Shown here: positions 17,377-26,300 of the stretch, one piece after another
Position numbering within the stretch: the first letter of the stretch is position 1
Layout of the letters: the number at the start of each line of letters is the position of its first letter
From: a virus
Length of the DNA: 64,000 bases
Direction: 5' to 3' (one strand)
IMG/VR virus record: IMGVR_UViG_3300008114_000042
Coordinates: 1 to 64,000 of that record
Program-made: the position numbers and the translations under genes
Notes under the pieces: generated by a model
Seen by the model: only the letters and a program-made list of their open reading frames with translations
What the model was told of the DNA's origin: nothing
Database searches by the model: none

Positions 17377-18010
17377 TGCTTTCAACAAGCAGGTAAAGGA
17401 CTTCACCGACTATGCCGAAGGGTTTATGACGGGCATAGAACAAAATAGAATGGCCTTCAACCAAGAACTTGGTGCCCTTATCGCAGACATCTTCTATCGC
17501 TATGTTGACCTCGCTGCGCAGACAGACCCAGCATCACTCCACCACGTCTATGAATGGAACAGAGTAGGCGATCCAAGTGCTCGCCTCTTCACCATCACTC
17601 CCGTCGCCTCTCCATTCAGCATCAGATTTACTGGTAGTTTTCTACCCTCAGCCTCAACATCGGATACATCGGATACCCCGTTCGTAGACAAGGCAAATGT
17701 GATGGAGAATAGTATCGACGTGACTATCTCCCCCAACGATGGTGGCGTGCTGGCATTCGAAGGGGACGATGGAGAGATGGTCTTCACTACTGAGGATATC
17801 TACATAGCAAATCCCGGTGGAGATGCCGTCGCAGGCAGTTTCGGTAGGGTAGTGGAAGAGTTCTTTGGCTCCTACCTATCGCAGGGTGTCCTACGTCGCA
17901 TCTTTGCAGACTTGGAGACTATGGATGAGTTCCGGGGTAAGGGTGGACGAGGTGCTGGTATAATGGACGGTAGAAGATATTACAGCATCAAGGGGAGCGT
18001 TACACTATGA
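17342..18010 (+). CDS. Putative HK97 gp10-like tail/connector protein
   Basis: The 222-residue protein has an N-terminal helical section (FDLNAFNKQVKDFTDYAEGF), a beta-rich middle and RVVEEFFGSYLSQGVLRRIF near the end. This layout resembles gp10-type neck proteins. Starts at 17342 or 17351 are possible; GAGG at 17338 has better spacing to 17351. A TGGTATAAT (17956-17964) lies inside its 3' end. The last bases overlap the next ATG. Confidence 0.45.
   Translation: MSRMVTLKFDLNAFNKQVKDFTDYAEGFMTGIEQNRMAFNQELGALIADIFYRYVDLAAQTDPASLHHVYEWNRVGDPSARLFTITPVASPFSIRFTGSFLPSASTSDTSDTPFVDKANVMENSIDVTISPNDGGVLAFEGDDGEMVFTTEDIYIANPGGDAVAGSFGRVVEEFFGSYLSQGVLRRIFADLETMDEFRGKGGRGAGIMDGRRYYSIKGSVTL
17956..17964 (+). 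promoter_or_regulatory. Extended -10 motif inside a coding region
   Basis: TGGTATAAT occurs about 40 nt before the tail-completion gene and could add an internal promoter. It is coding sequence, so chance cannot be excluded. Confidence 0.35.
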
Positions 18011-18555
18011 GGAATCCAACTCTACTGTCTGAACTGGACGTAGCAGCAGTCTACATCAACAACTACCTATGGGGAGTCATCAAAAAGATAGACCCTGACT
18101 TTGTATCCAGTTACAACGGCATAGTACCTTTCTTCCCGCTTAGTGAGTCTGCGAGTGGCGATGCTCCGTGGAATGACAAACCATCGATAGTGTACGACCG
18201 CCTTTTCACAGTATCGAAAAGCCCTTTCTACCCTATTAAAACTGAGCAGATACACTATGCGGTCAAGGCTACGGAGAACCAGAGTCTCTACCTTGGGAGC
18301 GCCATTCAACTTATCCTTGATAGACAGGATGATGCTGCGAAGGACATAAACGAGTTTATGAGCATTGCCTACCCGGAAAGTGCTATTAGGTTTCATCACC
18401 TACGAGTATACCAGCCTGCGTCTGCTGTGTCCAAGGCCGGTGGTGGAGTGAGGGATTTCACCACCCGCCAGTACCAAGTGTCCAAGTTCTTCGTGGATGC
18501 GGAGTACCACACCTGTGCGTATGACGATCCCAAGTTGTTCTCCCTCGTGCGCTAA
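18007..18555 (+). CDS. Putative tail completion/terminator protein
   Basis: The 182-residue protein overlaps the previous stop (ATGA) and lies just before the tail-tube gene, where tail terminator proteins usually map. Segments such as IKTEQIHYAVKATENQSLYL and FHHLRVYQPASA fit that family's alpha/beta pattern loosely. No strong motif exists. Confidence 0.45.
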   Translation: MRNPTLLSELDVAAVYINNYLWGVIKKIDPDFVSSYNGIVPFFPLSESASGDAPWNDKPSIVYDRLFTVSKSPFYPIKTEQIHYAVKATENQSLYLGSAIQLILDRQDDAAKDINEFMSIAYPESAIRFHHLRVYQPASAVSKAGGGVRDFTTRQYQVSKFFVDAEYHTCAYDDPKLFSLVR

Positions 18556-18578
18556 ACGCCGGGGAGAGGCAAAACGGA

Positions 18579-18587
18579 TGGTATAAT
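18579..18587 (+). promoter_or_regulatory. Extended -10 promoter for tail-tube gene
   Basis: TGGTATAAT is followed by a leader of about 60 nt and AGGTGA before the ATG at 18654. Confidence 0.7.
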
Positions 18588-18653
18588 AGACCTTGTGAGG
18601 AAGACCCCCTACCATAGTTAAATAAAAACTATGAAAGTAGAGGTGAAATAATA

Positions 18654-19487
18654 ATGGCATATTCAAGAGGCGACTCTAAGAACATCATCATCGGTGCGGC
18701 TGCGATCTTTACTACAAAGAAGCAGATCGATCCCGAGAAGGAAGCACTGACAACCCCAGATGCCTCGTACCTTCCACAGGTACCAGACTTTGAGGACCAA
18801 GTACCATATGTAGAGACCCTTTCTGCTAACCCCGCAACTCCTAACGCTGGATATACTTCCAACGGTCTGGAAATGACATTCACACCAAACTTCGGTGAGG
18901 TGTCTGTCGATCAGTTGCTTGACTCCGCTAAGTTGTTCAAGCAGGGTATGCAGGTAGAACTCAAGACAGGTATGGCTGAGTCCACGCTAGAGAACCTACT
19001 CTTTGCTATCGCAGGAGCATCTGGCGACCTAGTGGCTGGAACTCTATCTAACCCAACTGATAAGTCTATCAAGACTCCTGCGGTTATCTCTCCCGGTAAT
19101 CAGCCAATGGCAGAGCATAGCGCATCCAACAAGTTCCTAGAACTATCATCTGGTAAGTTGGGTGAGTGCCCCGTAGAGCGTGGCATTATTGCTGTTGGTC
19201 CCGGCCCCGGCGAGTGTGGCGTTGGTGAGGTTGTAGAGCGTATCTACATCGCTTACCGTGCTCTCTCAATGAGCGCTGTAACGGTCAACATCAAGCGTGA
19301 CGCTGCATCGGTATTCGATGTAACGTTCCGTCTGCTCCCAGCGAACAATGGCTCATACGGTCGTATCATCGACCGTGTGGTTGCTAAGAGTTCTGCTGAG
19401 TCAGCAACCGCAGTAGGCGCTCTAAAGCCTAATGCTGCTAACGCGGCAATGGGTGGAACCGAAAAGGACACCGTAACTCGCGCATAA
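18654..19487 (+). CDS. Major tail (tube) protein
   Basis: The 277-residue protein has its own promoter and is followed by a strong terminator, as expected for an abundant virion component. The N-terminus (MAYSRGDSKNIIIGAAAIFT) and the beta-rich body (GLEMTFTPNFGEVSVDQLLD) are typical of siphovirus tube proteins. It lies directly before the frameshifted chaperone pair and tape measure, the canonical position for the tube gene. Confidence 0.75.
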   Translation: MAYSRGDSKNIIIGAAAIFTTKKQIDPEKEALTTPDASYLPQVPDFEDQVPYVETLSANPATPNAGYTSNGLEMTFTPNFGEVSVDQLLDSAKLFKQGMQVELKTGMAESTLENLLFAIAGASGDLVAGTLSNPTDKSIKTPAVISPGNQPMAEHSASNKFLELSSGKLGECPVERGIIAVGPGPGECGVGEVVERIYIAYRALSMSAVTVNIKRDAASVFDVTFRLLPANNGSYGRIIDRVVAKSSAESATAVGALKPNAANAAMGGTEKDTVTRA

Positions 19488-19504
19488 CAACTAAATAGCC
19501 ACTA

Positions 19505-19541
19505 CCCCCGAACCCCAGAACAACTGGGGGGAGGGGGTTTT
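19505..19541 (+). terminator. GC-rich hairpin terminator with T-tract
   Basis: CCCCC and CCCCAG (19505-19518) pair with CTGGGG and GGGGG (19524-19537) around a small internal loop. TTTT follows. It ends the tail-tube transcript. Confidence 0.85.
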
Positions 19542-19549
19542 GGTATTTG

Positions 19550-19558
19550 TGGTATAAT
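19550..19558 (+). promoter_or_regulatory. Extended -10 promoter for tail chaperones
   Basis: TGGTATAAT lies 8 nt after the terminator. The leader holds GAAGGAG before the ATG at 19585. Confidence 0.75.
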
Positions 19559-19584
19559 GGTCTCCTACACAGAAGGAGTAACAA

Positions 19585-19917
19585 ATGGCTACAGAAGTTT
19601 TTGAAACATCAGAGGTACTACTAATGGACGGCACTGAAATCAAGATGCGTCCTCTCAAGATTTCGCTCTTCCGCAAGTTTATGAAGAAGTTCGCTGAACT
19701 ACAGGCAGTGGCGACAGACAACGATGCTGCTACTGAGGTCCTGATGGACTGCGTAGTCATCGCTATGGAGCAGTATTCCCCACCGTGGGCAGACAAGGCG
19801 CTCCTAGAGGAGAACATCGACCTACCCACCGTCTACAAGGTTCTTGAAGCAGCATCGGGTATTAAATTCGACGCAGAGGGAAACCCGACAGCGGCGGCTC
19901 TAAGTGGGAAGATTTAG
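19585..19917 (+). CDS. Tail assembly chaperone, short form (G-like)
   Basis: The 110-residue protein (start MATEVFETSEVLLMDGTEIK) precedes the tape measure, as lambda G does. Near its 3' end it contains the slippery heptamer GGGAAAC in the correct register (G GGA AAC). Most ribosomes should end at 19917; a minority should shift to the -1 frame and make a longer fusion. Chaperones of this kind bind the tape measure while the tail tube polymerises. Confidence 0.8.
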   Translation: MATEVFETSEVLLMDGTEIKMRPLKISLFRKFMKKFAELQAVATDNDAATEVLMDCVVIAMEQYSPPWADKALLEENIDLPTVYKVLEAASGIKFDAEGNPTAAALSGKI

Positions 19918-19928
19918 ACCTCGCCGCT
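19878..19928 (+). promoter_or_regulatory. Programmed -1 frameshift signal
   Basis: GGGAAAC at 19878-19884 is read G GGA AAC in the upstream frame, a canonical X XXY YYZ slip site like that of lambda G-T. A stem AGCGGCG (19890-19896) with CGCCGCT (19922-19928) begins 5 nt downstream and could stimulate slippage. Confidence 0.85.
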
Positions 19929-20297
19929 ATTGAAGCGGAAGTCTTCCTCGTCGGTTCGTGGAAGAGCATTTGGGAGTTAGAAGATAGTCTCTCTATGCCC
20001 GAGTTGACTGCCATTCTCAAGTCATCCCGTGAAGAAGTCTACGAAACACGCAAGTTTGCTGCTGCCCTCAAGGGTGTTGACCTTGATGCAGAGTCCGGTA
20101 GGACAAGTGGGAATGAGTCATTCGATGATATGCAAGCACGCATTTTCAGCGGCGGTAGAGCAGAGAATGCCTCTGACATTGTATCCCTCTATGGAAAAAT
20201 GGGCTTGCAGGAAGGCTTCCAAGTATCAGAGGCAATGAGCGCAGACACCTCCTACATTCGCATCCGTGATGGAGAAATGAAGTCCCCATTTGGATAG
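19884..20297 (+). CDS. Tail assembly chaperone, -1 frame extension (GT-like)
   Basis: The -1 frame is open from the slip site to 20297. The fusion would have residues 1-100 of the upstream protein followed by 137 residues that begin PDSGGSKWEDLDLAAIEAEV, about 237 residues in total. An internal ATG at 19995 opens the same frame but lacks a convincing ribosome site, so the fusion is the likely product. Confidence 0.78.
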   Translation, partial: PDSGGSKWEDLDLAAIEAEVFLVGSWKSIWELEDSLSMPELTAILKSSREEVYETRKFAAALKGVDLDAESGRTSGNESFDDMQARIFSGGRAENASDIVSLYGKMGLQEGFQVSEAMSADTSYIRIRDGEMKSPFG

Positions 20298-20306
20298 GCC
20301 CCTGTC

Positions 20307-20315
20307 TGGTATAAT
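20307..20315 (+). promoter_or_regulatory. Extended -10 promoter for tape measure
   Basis: TGGTATAAT is followed by an 11-nt leader beginning with GAGGA before the ATG at 20333. Confidence 0.7.
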
Positions 20316-20332
20316 AGGACACGAGGATATCT

Positions 20333-23300
20333 ATGAGTGACATTAATGCCAACCTGAATGTAAGCGCCGATGTTGGTCAAGCGCTCGCACAGTTGCGCCA
20401 GTTGCAGCAACAGATATCCGAAGTATCGGTGGCTGCTGGCAGACTCAACCTCAGTCAGACGATGACCAACGCAGGAAACTTCAACTATGCTGTTAATGGT
20501 ATAGGGCAGTTCCGGTCAGAGATAGTCAAAACCTCTGGTGCTATGGCTACTCTGCAAAAGCAGATAGACACCAACAAGTTGACTATGGGACAGATGTTCC
20601 AGAACGCTACTGGCGCTGCCAAGGGTCTGAATGTCTTCTCCAACAACGCTGCACAGATGACTGACCTTGCTACTGATAGGGCCATGCGCCTTAACACCCA
20701 GTACATTACGCTCACCGACAGTATCACAGGGATGCAGCGAGTTGTGGCGACCCGCCCACTATCAGCCCTTGGAATGGATGCTGACATCGCAGCGCAGAAG
20801 TCCCAACTACTCAACAAGTCTATTAGAGACTTGGGAACCTCCATGCAGAACTGGGGCAAGAATACCCAGTGGGCTGGTAGGCAACTCACAGTAGGTTTCA
20901 CCGTTCCCCTGATGCTCTTCGGGCGTCAGGCAATGAAGGTATTCTCTGACATCGACAAGGAAATGCTTGCCCTGTCTCGTGTCTATGGAGACTTGGATAC
21001 ACAGTCATCAGAACTTGACTCCGTGAAGGCCAGTATTCGTGACCTCGCTGTTGAGACAACTAAGTGGGGCATGGCTACAAAGGATACCATTGGTATCGCT
21101 GCCGACCTTGCTGCTACCGGCTTGGCTGGGGAGGCTCTTCTCAAGTCAACACAGGCAACGACACGACTCGCTACTCTTGGCATGATGGACAATGAGACTG
21201 CTATGCAGTCCATTATCTCTATGTCTACTGCATTCAAGCAGTCATCAGAAGAGGTTGCCGAGTCGGTCAACTTCCTCAACGCTGTAGAGAACCAGACCAT
21301 TCTTTCTATTCAGGATATGTCAGAGGCAATTCCCCGCGTTGCTCCCGTCATCCAAGGTCTTGGTGGAGATGTAAAGGACCTCGCTGTCTTCCTTACTGCC
21401 ATGAAGGAGGGCGGGGTAGGCGCAGTAGAAGGAGCCAACGCTCTCAAGACATCGCTTGCTCGTCTTATTGAACCAACTAAGCAGGCACGCGAGGCTCTCA
21501 ATGGAGCAGGCATTGCCATTGACGACATTCTTTCTTCTAACCGTGGAGACCTACAGGGACTTATCCAAGACTTTGGCAAAGCACTCAACGGAGTAGATGA
21601 ATTCCAGCAGCAGCAGGTACTATCCGCTACCTTCGGTAAGCAGCAGTTTGCACGAATGGGTGCTCTGTTCTCCAACATCAACAGGGAGAATGGGCAGGCT
21701 CAGAAAGCATTTGCTCTGACAGAAAAGAGCGCACAGAACCTTGCTGCACTTGCAGACTCCGAACTTTCCAAGATCGAAGAGTCTGTCTCTGTTCGCATGA
21801 CTGCGGCGGTAGAAAGACTGAACGCTGCTCTCGCCCCCATCGGGGAGATGTTCGCACAGGTAGCCATTCCCATCATCAACGCTATCTCATCTATCCTTGA
21901 AGCATTCAACAGCCTGCCAGACCTTGCCAAGTGGGGAGCCTTTGCAGCAGTTGGCATCATCGCCATAGCCGGTCCCATTATGATGCTCGTCGGTCAGTTT
22001 GGAAACCTCATCGGTGCATTCACCAAGGGCATTGGAGTCATGCACACCTTTATGACAGGGGCCAAGTACCTCTCTGGTGCTGAACTTGACCTCATGGCCC
22101 AGACACGCTCTCTTGATGGTGCTATTGATGGACTGACTGGAAGTTTCGGAGCACAGGGTGGGGCGATTGAGGGACTCATCGCACGCTATCGTGAACTCTC
22201 ACTCGCTATGTCTGCTGTTGCTCCCGGTGCCCCATCCATGAGAGCGGCGCAGATGCGTGGAGCAGTCATGCTTGCCTCTGGTGGGCATGTGCCCGGTACA
22301 GGAGATGGAGACACCATCCCAGCCCTACTCACTCCCGGTGAGTTTGTTGTAAGAAAGCCGGTAGCACAGAAGCACGGGTCATTCCTCAACGCACTAAATG
22401 CCGGTAGAGTAAAGGGCTTCGCCAAGGGTGGCTCAACTATCCCTACAACGCACGGAGATATTGTTCTTGATGTTGAACTTGAAGACAAGTCTCTGGGGCT
22501 CATTACCAAGAGAATAAACTATGCTCTGTCTAATGGACTTGACTTTACAGAACTCCAAACCGCTGTAACACAGGCAGTATCAACAGGACTGGAGCGCGGA
22601 GGAAAACTCACAGGTAAGAAGATAGACGATATTCTCCGACACGAAATGGGTTATGGAGGGTACAACGGAGAAGGCCCTATGACCAAGCGTGGTGGCTCGT
22701 GGCAGAACTCACACCTTGCTGATGATACTACCGTATCAGCAGGAAGATATAGGCCAATAAACTCTGCTGCATCACGCAGACTAGCAGACTTCATCGCCGC
22801 TGGTGGTGGAGGGGCTATTGACATTACCAGACTGGGTAACCTTACAGGTCGCCTGCCGGGGGCACTCAACCAAGCCCTTCGTGGTGGAGGAGATCTTGGA
22901 GGTAACATAGTCAGAGATATGGTCCTACAAGAGTCATCAGAGATATTCAACCCATTAAGAAACCAACTCATCCACTATGCTAAGGTGACTGGCATGAGTG
23001 CAGAAGAGTTCATGGCGAACTGGCGTGCTATCGACCAAGCACAGGCAAACTTGGAAGAGGGGGTAATGAGTTGGACTGCTGATATTCGCGTAGCAGAAAA
23101 CGCCACAGAAGGCGTAGACGAAGCCCTCAATACCCTGATAGCATCAGCCATTCGTGCTTCTGGAATAGACGAAGAGTTTATTGGTGCAGTAGAGGCTGGA
23201 GGAGCAACAGGGCGAGTAAACCTTAGAGACCCAAGCAAACTCCCTCCGGGCTACTCTACTGACAGTCGTGGAGGCACTCGCACCGTCATCGATCCCTCTG

Positions 23301-26300
23301 GGCAGGCAGTATTCGGGCACGGCAACACGAGCACACTATTCGCCGGTAGGGAGGATGTCCTCCCCTACGACAAGGCATCTATCAATATAGAAATAGAGAA
23401 GATCAAGGGATACTTGATCGCCCAGTACCCTGAACTCCAAGCAGTAGGCAAGATGACCATGGAGCAGATCGCAGAGGGGCTGCGCATGGGCTCTATTGAG
23501 ATAGACGCCGTAGCACGGGCAGAGATAATGCAGTTGATGGGTGTTATTGCCTCTTCCGCAGGCACGGCTTCTCCATCACGCATTACCCGCCAGATAGGCA
23601 AGTGGATTGCAGATGGTCTTGGTATCGGTATGCGAGATGGTATGGGGCAGGTATCTGCTACTGGTATGGCGCTGGGGTCGGCAGCCACAGACGGGGTACA
23701 AGCCGGTAGTGAGGCAGCCCCCGGTGATGACGTCCCAGACGCCTACCTCGCCAAGGGACAGCAACGCCTTGATAAGATCGGAAAGGCGGGTAGTTGGGCA
23801 GGAATGGCTGGGATGGGCCTTGGAATGGCTGGAATGGCTGCTTCCTCTATGGGCCAGACTGGACTTGGAGCAGGACTTATGGCTGCCTCTATGCCTATGG
23901 ATATGATCGGTATGATCGCTATGCTTGGGCCTCGTCTTGGTACCTTTGGTGCTGCGGTTGCCGCCGCAGCAGTTCCCATCGTCGCCATTACCGCAGTAGC
24001 AGCAGGAGCGGCGGCGGCAGTATACATCTGGCGTAAGTCGGTAGATGACAGCGCAAAGGCAGCAGCAGACCTTGGCTCAAAACTTGGTGGAGCAGCAAAC
24101 GCAGCAAAGACTATGGCTGATATCACTGGTAGGGCAAGCATTCTCCAGCAGAAGGGTTCTCTCCAATACACCGAGGCAGAGAAGCCCAATATCGGTGAAT
24201 ATGAGTCTATGCTCACTAACGAGGCTGGGACTAAGTTCATCGAAGACCTTAAGGCTGCTGGGCCGGGTATGGGAGCAATGCTCTCTGATTATGTAAAGAC
24301 AGCAGTATCACAAGGCATGATGGACTCCGACTTTGCTTCTGGCTTCATCAAGGCAGTAGGGCAGGAACTTGATGCTCCGATGATGGCTGCATCCGTAGGC
24401 AAGGAACTGGCAGCATTCACTAAGGAGTTCTCCACCAAGACAGAGCAGGCCGTGTCTATCGCTGAGAAGCGCTCTGGCGCTATTGCCGCAGACAAGGACA
24501 TTCAGGCCGGTACGCAGGAAGGTGCTACTACTCGTCAAGCATCTATGGTAGTAGGATCATCCATGCAGGCTATCCAAGACTGGTCAGCAGCAGCCGAGGT
24601 AGCAAGACAAGACTACCTTGATGGAATAACCTCCTATGAGACATACATCAGCGTACTGAATGATGCTACCCAAGCACAGATGGACCATACTGCTGCTATC
24701 AGATTTGCTATGATGAATGGTGATGCCGGTGCTATGGAGCAGGCACTCAAGGACCAGTTTGAGAAGATGTTCGGTGAGGGCACATTTGACGCCATGAAGG
24801 ATGCGGCGGGGGTAAATGAGGCCAGCCAGAAGGAAGCCATTAGGCGACATCAGGCGCTTGCGGGTGGGCCGAATAGTCCTGCCCGCAAGCCCGACCCCGA
24901 GGCGCTCGACCAGAAGAGCGTAGATGACATCTTCATCTCTGCCGTCACAGCAAGCATCAACAACCCTGCTGCCATGGAGGAAATAGCACAGGCAACCAGA
25001 GCCATTCTTACCGGGTCTGTTGAAGGTGTGAAGGAGGCATACCTCGCCTCCATTAAGAGCGGCAAGGGTAATGACGCAGCATTCCAAGGAGCACTAGCAG
25101 CATCCAACTACGCTGCTATGCCACAGGACCAGCGCGTTCCCGGTGTGTCTAGTGAACAGTACGGCATGGCACACGCAGGAGCCATGACTGCTGGCATTGA
25201 CTCCACTACACTCACCGCCTTCCTCAATGGACTATCCCCAGAGATGAAGAAGTATTACCTTGACAACCTTGCCGGGGTAGCCAAGGGACCCGATGCCAAT
25301 AAGGGATGGATGGATAAGGTAACTAGAGGCGCAGCCATGCAGGATACCGTTGGCGCAGACGTGGCTCGCCCAGTCATTGAATCCCCCGATTGGGAGATAG
25401 CCGTGGCGAATGGTCAGAATGAAAGAGTTACCAAAGTAGAAGAGGCCATGAAGAAACTAGATGATTTCTTCCAAGACAACGAGGAAGCCAAGTCTGCCTA
25501 TGTCGATCTGGCCCTGAATGACCCTGATGGACTGATGGATGCCCTCCCAGAAATCACAGCAAACCTTGAGAAATTTGACAAGGAAATCCCCGAAGAGATT
25601 CAGATGAAACTAGGGATCGACCTTGCCAACCCAGATACCTACAAGATGCTCACAGAGGACCCCAATGCAGCCAACAACATTCGCCTTGTAGGAGAGGCGC
25701 TGCTCTCGCTGCCTGAGGGCGAGCATGAGTTTGCTGCAATGTTTGCCGTGAAGTCAAATGGAGAGTTCAAGAACCCACAAGAGTTTGTCAATGACTACCG
25801 GGAAGTTCAAGGGCTAATGGACAAGATGGGCAAGTCAAAGAATATGACTACCAAGAAGTCCTACATCGCAGAGATAATGACACGGCAGAATGGTGTTGAG
25901 GCAGACCCAGCAGCGATTGATGCGACGGTAAAGAATCTTGAGAAGAAGTGGGGCAAGCAGACTATTGCCAACCTTCCACCAGACGTATTCTACAAGGCAG
26001 TGAAGGCTGACTACGATGGAAGTCAACTGCTGGCAGAGGCAGACTCACTCCAAGCGGCTCGTGACGCTCTTGCTAAAATTCCCGGCCTTGAAGGAATGCT
26101 TGCTAACATGGATGAGCAGATTGCTGCTCTTCGTACTGCTGGTAACCAACTCAAGGGAGATGCAAATGACATAGTTGCGTCAGCAGCATTCACCCCTGCT
26201 ACTCCCAGCGGCAGCAGTGGCGGTGGCGGTGGAGGCGGGGGCGGTGGTGGAAAGCCATTCAACTTCATCAAGGAACTCAACAAGGACCTCAAGGACAACA

